Shown here piece after piece: positions 1-12,500 of a stretch of DNA of 64,000 nt (its first letter is position 1; each line of letters starts with the position of its first letter). The notes beneath the pieces are model-generated. The model ran no database searches and had not been told where the DNA came from. It saw nothing but the letters and a program-made list of their open reading frames with translations. The DNA comes from Sclerodactyla briareus (Eukaryota > Echinodermata > Holothuroidea > Dendrochirotida > Sclerodactylidae), in the NCBI GenBank assembly GCA_026419785.1, contig JAODTK010005682.1, positions 62,001 through 126,000 on the forward strand, given 5' to 3'. Made by a program: the position numbers and the translations under genes.

Positions 1-741
1 GTCAATTTTTCAGGCAAGTCCCAGACCCAGGATTCCTAGGAAGTTGAAGGAGATTAAATTGACTGGTCATGAATTGGAAAGATAGGAGTACTGTCATGGA
101 ATAGGAGAAAAACCTATGCAAGGCCTAGTGAGGAAGCAGACCCGGATATTGCTCTGTGTACTGCATAAAGTTTGTCGAAGATTGTTGCCACCACACCCAA
201 GTAAACAGAATTTTCGAGCATTGGTGACCTACATCATTTCCAGATTCATTATCAGTTTTTTCAAATTAAATATAACAAATCAGTATGGAAACATCTTCCC
301 CTCTGTTCCCCAAGGTTTATGCACTCTTCTCAAATATATCGGAGGTGAGGTTGCTTTGTTTATTCTTCAACATTTTGGTTTTATTAAGGTTTCAAACAGC
401 TGCTTTTCATTTGAATTATATTTTGAACTTACTGCTACACTGCTATTTTTTGCAATTATATTACTTTCATTTCAGTAGAATAGTTGTACGAAAAGGGCAC
501 ATTCACAGAAATTTTACCGGGGTGGTGGGGGGGGGGGGGGGTCTGGGGAGGGGGGATGGGTTGACCTTAGAAGCCTGGAACCGTCTTCGTGCTTAGTATT
601 ATGCGCTCCAAGTACTAGAGTAAGGCCCGCATCTACAGGAAGGCCGTCCGCCAGTTAAATCCTACAGCTGCGTAGAAGGATATCAAACAGTTAACTGTAT
701 GCTTTTCTTGTTTGTTTTCACTTTGTTTGCCTGCCATCCAG

Positions 742-778
742 AAAGTGCCTGAGAATGGGGAAGGAGGAGGAGGAGAAG
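742..778 (+). CDS. Possible short exon, unassigned
   Basis: An excellent pyrimidine tract and acceptor (tttgcctgccatccag) precede 37 bases with no stop (KVPENGEGGGE plus one base) that end at a gtattt donor. The phase agrees with the candidate exon at 1498. I cannot match the peptide to PTHB1 or to any family. It may be an upstream BBS9 exon or chance splice-like signals. Confidence 0.2.
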
Positions 779-1497
779 GTATTTTTTGTGGAAGATGCTG
801 TGCCCTTCTCTCTCTATCCACTTTAAAGGACAACTGCAGGCTTGGTACAAGGTTATATCGAGGAGAATTGAAAACTTATTCATAGGTCCAAACCCCATTA
901 CAATGCCATGTCCCTATGTGGAGTTATTGGCCTTCAAAGTTTGGCCATATGCAGACAACTTGAGGAGAATCCCAATTGCCGCAATAATGCATGACGTCAA
1001 CACAATGGGCAACACATGAAATTATGTTGTGTATTTGAATTGTTTCATTTTGTTGAATAAGTCAACATTTAGCAGAAGTTCTGTTGTCTTCTCTCACTAA
1101 AGTAACCATCCACACCCACCAACCCACTACAGCAATCCTCTCCCATAGACTAAATGCTTTTTCGAAAGTGAAATTAATGTTTGAATTTCAATAGAAAACA
1201 GAGAATGTTTGCCAAGGGTGTGCGAGTATGACATCATTCTTATTGGCATGATGGGAATGCATTTCGATCTTGCGCAGTACCACATCTTCACTACCCAAAA
1301 CTTCAATACTATAATTCCGTAACGGAAAGTCCATGAACTTCAGGTTTGGACTGACGCATTCAGTTTTTATCCAGCCACCGAGAAAGATTAAATGAAAGAA
1401 AAAGCCCCTGTATAATCATCCTGGGCATTTGTCCCTTTAAATCTGTGTGATTCCTCCTCGCTTCACTGATAGCTCATTGTTAACGCTCTTCTTGCAG

Positions 1498-1595
1498 TTG
1501 CCTATTCATACCAATGTTTTGCCATTTGGAAAGAGCGTCCATCTCTCCTGAAAAAAATTCAGGAAGGACCCCCTACGTCACTTGGAGTGTGGTGT
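1498..1595 (+). CDS. Possible exon, unassigned
   Basis: The acceptor taacgctcttcttgcag is good and several GT donors cluster at 1587-1596, the best being gtatgt. The frame in phase with the candidate at 742 reads VAYSYQCFAIWKERPSLLKK followed by IQEGPPTSLG. No family was recognised, and it does not clearly match the PTHB1 beta-propeller. The phase at the last donor would fit the probable BBS9 exon at 3538, which is the only support for joining them. Confidence 0.22.
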
Positions 1596-3089
1596 GTATG
1601 TGTCCCTGTATAAATGTTGTATTTCCCACTTTCCTGTTAGCAGAATTTATTCGAGTTGTACCAAACTGAATAGATTCTGGGCACAAAGTCCCAAATTGGG
1701 TGAGGTAATTAGCATATTATTAAGTCTTTATGTTTGAGATCATTAGCAATTCTATGAGCAAACTGTAGGAGGCATGGTGTTGGTGGATGTTGGTATGGCC
1801 CACAGGTAAATGGTCTATTTTGGGTAGAGATTACCCGGTTAGAATTTAGAAGATGTGCTCATTAAGTAGTCTAATATACATACATATAGTTTGTCAAATT
1901 TCATGGAACTTGGTGGATATGCACTACCTTTGAACATGACTTCAGAATGAATTTGAACATGACTTCAGGGTCACTCAAGCCAATTTGATAAAGTGCCTGA
2001 TCTGTGCAAATTTTTAATAACAAAAAAGTGGTTGGATTTCTGTAACTACTTGTGGATGTGTCTTTGTTCTGGTTCTGTCCCTGGCAATTTGAAAATGTGG
2101 GTCAAGGTGTGCGGGGTTGGAAGAGGGCCATTACAAACACACTTACCCTTACACACACTGCATTTTTAGCATCATTTATGCTATAGAAATTAATGTTTGA
2201 ATTTCAATTAGACCTGTGGATGTGACCCACTTTTGGTTCTGAGATATGATGAAAAAAAAAATATATGAATAATAAAAATTGTCAAATAATGTGTCTATTA
2301 TGCAACTTCATTTTCACAACAGATGGTGGACATTGGTCAACATTCGCAGTCCCAGTATATTATTTGAAAGTGTGACTGGTCACTGGCTAGTTCCGTTTAT
2401 ATGTAACAACTTGGGGGGGGGGGGGGTGGGCTGGCAAACTATGCCCACCTCTCTGATGTTTTCAGATTCTGCTAGTATTATTTGCTAGGGCTAGCAAATC
2501 CATCCCTCTGACCTTGCAATTCTTGGGGGCCTGTTTGGTTGAAACAACTGAAATCAATTTACTGATCGTAATTCGGGCCAAGACTACCTTTTGTATAACC
2601 CACTTGTATATACAGTTGTAATTTCCTGAGCCTGCTTTTGTTTGTGTGGCCCTCCATTGGCATGTTTGCTTCATCTTATCCTGTCCGTTCTACCAGAATC
2701 TCTGACCATGCTGACTGTTCAATCTCTACCACTGAGTCTCCATGCTGTTATTGCTGTATGATGAATGTCAAGGGTGTCCACACATTATTAGGGAGGTTAT
2801 TTTACCCCTAACCTGATATATCTTTGCTCCATTCAATACAGAACAAACTTGAGTCAATATGTCTCTCTCTCCATTTTCTTGAGTTTCTCCTCATCTGTGT
2901 CGATCATAGAAATCAAGCTGGACCTCATCTAAAATTGTGCCTGGGTTTAATGGAAAGGTAAAAAAAAATTGACTAATGTGGGACTTGGTCATTAGAGTGT
3001 TGTCGTTCTTTTCATTTTCACATTTAATTTGTTACTCCATGTGTGAATATAAACATGGTTGCATTGATATCACTGGGGGTATTCCGATA

Positions 3090-3300
3090 TAACAAATGTG
3101 AATAAACAACAGGTTTCATAAGTATAGCACTGAATATCACCATAAGGGATAATCACAGTATAACTTTGTGAAAAATAAACAACAGATTGCGAAGTATACA
3201 ATTACTATCACCAAGGGAATCTTAATGGATTTACAATATAACTGTGAAGATGAACAATAGGGTTGCATAATTATATTATTGTCACCATGGGGATATGACA
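3090..3300. repeat. Short tandem array, ~75-bp unit, about three copies
   Basis: The motif 'gtgaa.ataaacaacag.tt..ataagtata' followed by 'tatcacca.ggg' recurs around 3098, 3170 and 3246 with substitutions and small indels. There is no coding potential. It lies upstream of the probable BBS9 exon at 3538. Confidence 0.6.
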
Positions 3301-3537
3301 ATAATTACCTGTTAATGTGCGTTAAGCATATTTAGCATTTGGTCTGTTTTGAAGAAGTGGACTGCTTTGGGCACTGTTCATGAAATTTGTGACTAAGAAA
3401 TTATTACATGTTCCTAATAAATATTTGTATATCTTGAATCGACCAAAGTGGGCTTGCAATTGTAATACTAACGGATGCTTACCATGTTCCTTCAGTGTGG
3501 TCATCGATCTCTCGCTGTTCGTTTTGTTCCTGTCCAG

Positions 3538-3596
3538 GTGTCTTCAGACGACGATGTGAAGGAAAATGACCCAAGCCCATCGATAACCCCGTGGAA
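3538..3596 (+). CDS. BBS9: Probable BBS9 exon (linker before the C-terminal GAE-like domain)
   Basis: A strong pyrimidine tract and acceptor (ttttgttcctgtccag) precede 59 coding bases that end at a gtatgt donor. The product reads VSSDDDVKENDPSPSIT before the frame becomes unclear. Vertebrate PTHB1 has a similarly acidic stretch ending in PSVT just before the segment encoded by the next exon. The match is short, so assignment rests on splice sites, order and weak similarity. Shifting frame by one base near the end gives a phase compatible with the next exon. Confidence 0.5.
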
Positions 3597-6500
3597 GTAT
3601 GTCGATGAATGTTATCTGTCCTCCGTGCAATCTTGTCCCGTGTCCTCCTCCTGTACTACTCGAGCAGCTGCCATCATCCTTTTAACTGGCTCTCTCTCTC
3701 CTCCTTGGTCTCATCCGTTTGTCGCTCCCTCACTACCCCAAGCTCCACCACCCTCCTGTCAACAAAGGTCTCTTCTTCATCGGGGGGGGGGGGCTCACAT
3801 GCCCAACAACCACCATAGTTAGTCACTACAGTAATCATCCAGGTAGGGTTCAGTTAATATCACAAATTGTATTCGGTTTGATAGCTATTTTTTAGCTCAA
3901 ACCAAGCTATGCTGGTTGAGCTTTTGTGATCCTCCATTCATTCTATCTACTCATTCCTGTGTGTCCACAATTTGACTTTTCGGCTTCTTTTTTTTACTTT
4001 TGGTGTCCAATTGATCGATCTTTGATTGATGTTGACCAAAATTGAACATGTTGATCATTGACCACTAGAACATTTCTGAACCTTGTAAGTCAAGGTCAAA
4101 GTCAATTAAAGCATCACAAATGGCGCATGTTGTTCACAATTTACAAATTTAGCTTCCCTACAAAAATCCATATATTGGTCTTGAAACTCCAGTCATAATG
4201 TTCATTGGGTAGCTCTCTTTTCAGATTGTACACAGACTTTTTTGATGGAACGTCATCTAATGCCCTTGTGAGTTAAAACGTAACACTGGTGAAAATAAAT
4301 ATAAGGCCCCCTAAACAGTCATACTTAGATGAATGTGGACCGAACTTGGAACAGTTCATCGACCCTGGGACACTTTGACCTTGTGAGGTCAAGGTCAAAG
4401 GCGTTATTAAGAGGAATAAGGGACTATTTTGTCAAATCTAACAACATGCATTTTCTGCTATGAAAGAGGATTGGAATGTTCTCAAATTACATTCTGATGT
4501 TTTCTCTAAAGAGTGCTTCTTCCTGACATGTTCACAAAATTTCCATGTCATTTATCTGAGTATTTAATTGTGTGATTCAAGGAAAAGTTGGCATTTTCCA
4601 TGATCCTTTTTCATTTCTCTCTCCCTTAATTCACTCGGAGATCTGACCCGCTCTAGCTGAACTGTATGCCGCGTTCTTTCATACCTCGTATATCCGTATA
4701 TACCCAGGTAGAGCGGACAAAATCCGAGGGGGATTGTTATTGCAAGCAAGCACATAACCTTTGAAAGCACTTCCGGTTTGTATTCACCTCTATCTGGTAT
4801 TACAAGACACCACTTCGAAATGAACCAACCAACTGTACATTCAATACCTACTTACGTACAACATAGCCGGAGCGATCAAGTCGCGCATCGCCAGCATACG
4901 AAGGAACACTTGATATTTCTCGTTCCACGCGATAATCATGGAATTACTCCTCCTAATAGTGAGATGTGTAGTAAGAGATAATATCTTAGAGATAATTCAG
5001 AAGTATCATGGAAGATCGGGAGCAATACGTCTTGAAACCAAGGATTTTGGAGCAATTGCAAAGCGAAAGGTTTGAGGCAGAGTGTTTCGTACTTCGTAGC
5101 GGTGAACGTGTAGGCCTATATCATAACTGTTAAGTACTAGGCCTAAGTATTACGTTACTACAGCACAGTCACAGTCAACGTACCTCGAGTCTATAACGTT
5201 AAAATCTGCGGTCTGAAAACATTTGAAAATCGTCAGATAAAAAAATAAAAGAACACAGCAGGCATGTAGATGGGTTTGATACAAACACATTTCCAAAGAT
5301 CGAATTCATGTTATTTGCAAGGTTTGTCTTCAGATTCACTTTTCTGATCTAGGCTGTGTGGTCCCTGTACAACTCATACTACTAGCAGTTAGGCCTAATA
5401 GCTTAGGCTATGCTTCTACCTTGTGTGAATTACTAGAGCCATAAATTAAATTTTCATTTTCTTATAATCTTCCCTCACAAAATACAATTTTGCCATGAAA
5501 GAAACTTCACTATGGCCCAGAAAATTGTTGCCGTTGAGGATTAGCCCTTTCCGCGACAGTCCCGTAGCTATGGGATGGAATCAGGAACAGTAATGGCAGG
5601 GGTAGCATTTATCCTCAGGGGGCATGTACCCACTGTTTTTTCAGTGTTTTCTTGTGTAGCAGTAGTTGGCAATGCACTCTATTGGAGAGTCGGGAGACAA
5701 CTTGGCTAAGGAGGGTGGCTGTTGAGATTGGGTAGTAGGGTTGGGGTCAGGGATTAGGAGTGGGGTAAAGGTTACGGTAAGGTTTAGATGTTCGTAACCA
5801 AAGATTTGTGATGACATCAGAAATGGAACTGACTCTACTCTAGGCGCGATCCCTGACAACTTGTGTAACACTAATTTACTAATACATTCCAGTACACATG
5901 ATTACATTACGTATCAAATCATGCCTTTTGTTTCGCCTGCACTGAACAAACTTTCTTTTAGCAGATTTCTCTGAAACAATGAGGCAATTTGACGAAATTT
6001 TGTTGTAGTATTCAGGGCTGGGTGGACACAACCTGAACTAGTTCTTGGTGCAAAACTCACTATAAAAGGAGGGTACTTGCCTGATTTTATAATATTATTG
6101 TGTCAAGGCTTGTTTAGCAAGATTAACAGAATGACCGTAACTGCATGTCGACCTTTGTTTGGCACATGGGTGAAGTGAGGGTCGATGACTGATAGATTTA
6201 CAACACAGCGTAAACAATGTTAAGTAAGCTGTCTAATTGCATAAATTTATATGTAACTTTCAAAGGTTTGTAAGATTTCCTCAAACTTGACATTATAATG
6301 GTCTAGAGGTCCCCAGTCCTGAAATATGTAACAAGATTCAGGGTCAATGGAGTCATTCAGTGTGTCTAATTTCGTAATTTAGCAAAATCATGAAGTTTGG
6401 TTGATTTTAATGAAACCTGGTGGGTATGTTTTACTTCATCTTCCAAATTTGCTCATCATGGATTCTGGGTCACTGAAAGGGTAATTCACATACTGTCTAA

Positions 6501-9500
6501 TTTGCATAATTTATGCGTAACAAATTTGCCGATTTTCATGAAACGTTGTAGGTATATGACTTATCCTTACCTTCCACCATTTTTGTATGAGATTGGAAGT
6601 TATTCAGTTAGTCTATTTTTGGCTAGTTCATTCCAAATTTTCGAAGTGTTAGATTTTCTATGAAGTCTGATGCGTTGGTCTACCTTCGTTCACCTTTTTT
6701 TTACATTGCCTCGAGTCACTGGGGGTATTCCTGTGTTATAAGTTGCTCATTCATTCATGTAAATGTTCAAGTTGGATGAATTCCCATGAATGTGGGCGGG
6801 TCACCATTGTCCTGACATATATATATTTGGGGGGGAAATGAGAAAATTGTTCCATTGAAAGTTGAATATTGTGTCTAATTTGCATAATTCAACCATTTCA
6901 GTCATTTTCCACAAAACCTGTACTCCTTCGGTAGACTGGTCAACACAGTTCAGTGAATTTGAAATTGGGTTCACTGTTATTAAGCTGTTACCTATTAAAT
7001 GCTAATGACAAAATTTGGGATCCTCCATGGCATCCTTGTATTGTTTTGGCATTGTGTACTAAAGAAAAAACCATTGATCGTGCAACCACCGGCCGTGGGA
7101 CACTGGGGGTGATTCGCCTTTACCCCCTTGAAACTCTTTTCTGAACAAGTGAAAGTTTTACAAAAAATACAGAAGTCTAACTTTCCCAAATAGAGGCGGT
7201 CACGATCAGTATGTACATTTATTCTTACTGTTGCCTAAGTTCAGCCTGCTTGGAGGCTAAAGTTTGCTAAATGAGAAACTGGTAAAGTTAAACTACAGTA
7301 GTCTGTACAGTTTAATCCTCCTCAATGACTGACTCTGTGTCAGTGTTTTACCCCCTTCCACAGAACAGACTTGTTTACAAAGACTTTGAGTATCAGTCTT
7401 CTGTTGAAGGATTAAACATAGCCCATGCCAAGGGCCTATGGTCCAAACTATTTCTTGGGTTTGTATCCCTTGAGTTTAACCTACTGCTTTCTACACGATT
7501 TAGCCAACAACCGTTTTCCATCAAGCAAGTACCGGGGGGGGTCCATCAGCTAACCTGTATCCTTGGATGTGTCGGCCAGCCACGGCTGCATTTTTTGGCC
7601 ACCTGCCTTAAATATAACCAACAACTCCTATTCCATCCCATGATAACCGCGCTAATGCAATACTGTTTGACCTGTTCTAATAACCATAGAATGCCCTCAA
7701 AGATTCTCGATCGCAACCCACCTAATAAGATGCCAAGCATGTATTTGAGCCTCAAAATTGTCACAGGCCTTTTAAAAGACTTATTTATCATACCTCTTTT
7801 TCTTAGAACTCAGGTGTGTATGAGTCTGAGGTGCCTGAATAACAAGCTTTTTACCACATCGGATAGGTCACAAGAACTAAAGATCAAACAACATTCACAT
7901 GGAAGTTCCCGTACGTCATAATGCCTCCTTGTTGATCATCTGAAGTGGAATATTATGAGCATTTATTTGAGTTTGGAGCTACATTTTTGAGCATTGGTTC
8001 TCTTGTTCTCTTGTGAAATGCAGTCCGTCGGTCTACTCCTGGCAAAATAGATAATGACTTAAACATTTTAGGTTCGCCACTTTTTCTTATCTGATGTGGT
8101 CAAGGATTTTCCCGCTTTTAAAATAACTTTAAAGAGGAAATGGCATTTTCCCCCAAACCAATGTGCTAACCTTGACGAAAGAAAGCAGAATAGAGCAGAA
8201 GTGACATGTGAAAAGCAGAAAATTCTTGCCTTCTACTGTAATGCATAATCAGCGCAACCGCAAATGATCTTTCTGGTGGCTCTCGTTAATTAACCTGTGG
8301 ACAGGACATTGGAAAAATGACATACAACACTTGGTATTCCCCGATTGTCAACACTGTGGCTCTTGAGATTCTGTTTTACGCTCTTGATTGATCTTACGAT
8401 TAATGGTGTTGAATGAAATACCCAAAGTATTCCAATTGTGTGGTGTTGAAATTGGGAGTCCCCTGCGTGAAAGCGGCCGCTACAGAATAATTTAGTGTCA
8501 GCGAAGGTTGGTCAGTATCATCATTGACCAGGTATTATATAATGGGCATTCCTGAATTTGATGTCAAAGGTTAGGTGTGAGGCATTTCATTAAATGATGA
8601 TATTGTGGATCACTAAAAAGTATGGACATTTTCCCGTCAGAATTGTTGCAAAATTAGTGGTTTGGAGCTACTGTGAATAGGAAACTCCTTGATATTACCT
8701 TGATTCACTCTGGTCATATAATACCACCACCAAATTGGAGTGTCATTAACCCCCTATCCCCCTACCTCCCCACCTACCCCCTACCTACCCCCTACCTACC
8801 CCCTACCTACCCCCTACCTACCCCCTACCTACCCCCTACCTACCCCCTACCTACCCCCTACCTACCCCCTACCTACCCCCTACCTACCCCCTACCTACCC
8901 CCTACCTACCCCCTACCTACCCCCTACCTACCCCCTACCTCCCCACCTACCCCCTACCTCCCCACCTACCTCCCCACCTACCTCCCCACCTACCTCCCCA
9001 CCTACCCCCTACCTACCCCCTACCTACCCCCTACCTCCCCACCTACCCCCTACCTCCCTACCTCCCCACCTACCCCCTACCTCCCCACCTACCCCCTACC
9101 TCCCCACCTACCCTTACCTCCCACCTACCCCCTACCTACCCCCTACTTCCCACCTACCCCCTACCTCCCCACCTACCTCCCCACCTACCCCCTACCTCCC
9201 CACCTACCTCCCCACCTACCTCCCCACCTACCCTTACCTCCCACCTACCCCCTACCTCCCCACCTACCCCCTACCTCCCCACCTACCCATTACCTCTCCC
9301 CTACATCCCCACCTATCCATCCTCATGATAGATTTCAAAAACAAGATATTCATCATAATTCTCCTTTGTCTCCCTCCTCCTCAGATCAGCATGAGCAGCA
9401 CGGTAGAGTGGAGAATGTCAGACTTCTCATCCACAGTCCGTTCCCCATCTTGGTCAACCAGGGGACCTTTACCATCCCTTATGTGGTAAGGAATCACGAT

Positions 9501-12500
9501 GAGTCATGTATCTGGTAGTCTAATATGTCAGTTCATTCTGAGAACAATATGTAACAATATGTAACATCTGAGTGCCTAGATAGCACTCACCCTTGTCATT
9601 GACATACTCAAGCCACCTGGAACATATTTTCTCCATCATGGGATCCAGTACTTGCTTCTTCATATCCAAGAAGGTGCTTCCCATTGCTGCTGTTTTTAGG
9701 CATGAGTCAAACTTGGTTTCCTCGTGATCCCCAATAAAGATTGAAGTGCCTCGGTCACATTGGACAAGCTGATCGTGCTATTGCGGGTTCCAATCAACAA
9801 CCGTTCCGATCTGCAGTCTGGGGCTCCACTGACTTGGGATGTATTAGGAGATCAGCTTAGCTGAGTTGGTGGAGCCCCAGACTGCATGTCAGAAGGTTGT
9901 GAGATGGGAACTTGCAATAGTACAATCAGCTTGTCCAATGTTACTGAGCACTTTATCATCACTAGGGATCCCTGAGGAAGTAGTATTAGTGTGGGGGAAC
10001 CATCAATCGACTAGTACTGAGTTATTGATTTTCTGGGGAATGTTTTTTTTTCTGTCCCTTACATTTTACGTTGTCACAGATCCTAGAATCCTGACCATTT
10101 ATTAAATGCCCGCATACTTCTCACTACTTCTCTGTACAAGGCAAACGCATGTTAGGCATACTGATTTATGCTGACAATTTTCCTGTATATTTATTCATTC
10201 ATTCACTTACACTTTTGGAGCTAAATTATTATCACGACCAGTTTCCACCCCTTCTTGATACCAATTCTTCTTACAACTAACAGGTGATGATTCTAACCCC
10301 GCGTAGTGCCTGATATCCTTTGTCATGAAGGTAATTCCCTAACCACCTAGTCTACTTGCGAGGGCAACGCGTACTTAGCAGCTGCCCTCAGGTGGGTCAA
10401 TATCCGATTTTGTAATGTCCGATGGTCTGACTGTTGCCTCACGGCCATACCACAAATGGGAGAATCAATAGAGATGATGGATGACCAGTGGGATTAACTG
10501 GGTTTGGGAAACATTCGCCTGGAGGCGGAGGAATTAGGGGTAGCCTGGAATTGGGGTCTATCTAGGGTGGTGTTCTCTGCACAGCAGGACTAGCAGATGT
10601 CCCTATGAGATCTGCTGCTAAGGCTTGGGTTCCATCCGCTGCCACGGTAGCTCTTACTGTTTAGGGGGCATTGTAACGGGTCTTTGGTCTCCCGTTTTTT
10701 CGCCTGCAGCATTTGAGATGCGGACATGTCGTGGAGAACCTGTTTGCATGGGAGAGGGGGTAACGGCCATTGCCTAATGTTGTAGATTGTTGGGTTTTCC
10801 TGGTGGTACTATCGGTTGGTTAGTGTTAGGCTATGCAGCTGTGGCAGGTAGTGATCTATATGGGGGTTTTCTGAGGGTTGTAGATTCGTCCTGCTGTTCC
10901 TGGTGGCAACTGTTGTTTGGTTAGTGTTTTGGCTGATCAGCAGTGGCGGGGTAGTGTCTAGACCGGGGTATCCAGGGGGTTGTAGATTCGTCCGGCTGTG
11001 TCCTGGTGGCACTTTTTGGTTGGGGGGTGGTTGAGCTGATCAGCTGTGGCTGGGTAATGGTCTAGATCGGGTCATCCACGGGGTTGTAGTTCGTCCTGGT
11101 GGCATGTTGGTGGGGGGTGGTTGAGGGATCAGCTGTGGCAGGTAAAGCGGTCAGACAGGATTCTCCAGGGGGTTGTAGATATTCTTCCTGGTGGCACTGT
11201 TGGGTCGGGGGGTGGTTGAGCTGTCCGCTGTGGCAAGGTATCGTTCCTAGATCGGGGTATCCATGGGTTTCGATCTTTTTCCTGCTGTTCTGGTGGCACT
11301 GTTGGTTGTTGGGAGTTGAGCTGGTCAGCTGTGGCAAGGTACCAGGTCTAGACCGGGGTATTCCAGTGGTTGTATTTTTCCTGGTGCCACCGTTGTTTGG
11401 GGGGTGGTTGAGCTGATCACGTGGCAGGGCAGCGTCTAGTCAGGGTTATCCAGGGATTGTAGATCGTCCTGCTGTGTCCTGATGCCACCGGTTGGCGGGG
11501 GGTGGTTGAGCTGTGTCACTGTGGGCGGGTACCCGGTCTATATCGTGTATCCACGGGGTTGTAATGCGTCCTGCGTGTCCCTGGTGCCACCCGTTGGTTG
11601 GGGGTTGGTTGAGCTGATCATCTGTGACAGGTAGCGGTCTAGATGAGGGTATCCAGGGAGTTGTAGCTGTTTCGTTCCTGGCTGTGTCCTGGGTCCCCCC
11701 CACCGTTTGGTTTGGGGGTGGTTAGCTGATCGAGTGACAGGAGCGGTCTAGATGAGGGTATCCAGGGAGTTAAGAATCGTCTTGCTGTGTCCTGTACCAG
11801 AAAAAGGCAGAGGAAGACAGAACCCGTTGGTTGGGGGATGGTTGACCTGACAGCTATGGAGTTCATTCGTGGTCAGAGGGATGCTCCCTGCCCTAACTGC
11901 ATTGCCTGTTTTAGCAAACTTGCTCCACGCCACCTTTGTGCATAGTTCCATGCTTCGTGGTGATGAGTGCTGGATGGACCACATAGGTAACGAGGAGGGA
12001 TAAACAGTTCCATCGGTGAATGGTAAAGAAGTGGTCAATGGTACTGTCATTACAGTAGAAGTGTGAAGGAAAATTTAGCATGAAATATATTTATATGTGC
12101 CGATACACTCTTCTCATCTACTACTACTACGTTCTTCCGCTCTGTAGAGCTCCAGGATAGCCCAGTGCGACATCAAGCTGCCGATCAGCCTGATCTGTAA
12201 CCGGCTCCTCCTGTTGAAAAATGCCACTCTTCAAGATCACTCGGACAACAACAAAGAAATGCCTCATGAATGAACCTATTTCCTGGTGAGATTTGCAATA
12301 ATTTCTACTTTACACACTTCTTATGCCTGTTGGTCAAAATCACAAACAGCATCCTTGTTTCTTTTTGCATGCATCATCGGGCCCTATCTTTCTTGTATCT
12401 TGGAATTCCCCAAAAAACTCTCTGAATAGTCACAAAGTGTATCTGATCCGATGGTCTTTGTTGGTGATGAAACCAGGATGACCTCATAATCAATAGAATG

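Larger units (their letters stand above)
1..3537. other. Non-coding DNA with small repeats
   Basis: Apart from two possible exons at 742 and 1498, this stretch shows no gene. It carries poly-G runs (about 526-541 and 2413-2426), fragments of the 'aaacttggtggatatg' repeat family near 1900-2000, and a short tandem array at 3090-3300. It is probably intronic or intergenic DNA upstream of the visible BBS9 exons. Confidence 0.5.

Noticed and set aside
7325-7921. 198-codon + strand open frame
   Set aside because: No recognisable domain, no good start context, no splice signals that join it to BBS9, and composition like translated non-coding DNA.
8743-9315. Interstitial telomeric repeat
   Set aside because: The unit is CTACCCCCTAC (11 bp), not CCCTAA, and no telomeric hexamer array is present.
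8673-9518. Open frames of 281 and 249 codons encoding PTYPL-type repeats
   Set aside because: They are translations of the 11-bp CTACCCCCTAC minisatellite, which lacks stops in these frames. Only the last part overlaps a real exon (BBS9), and that exon uses its own splice acceptor.
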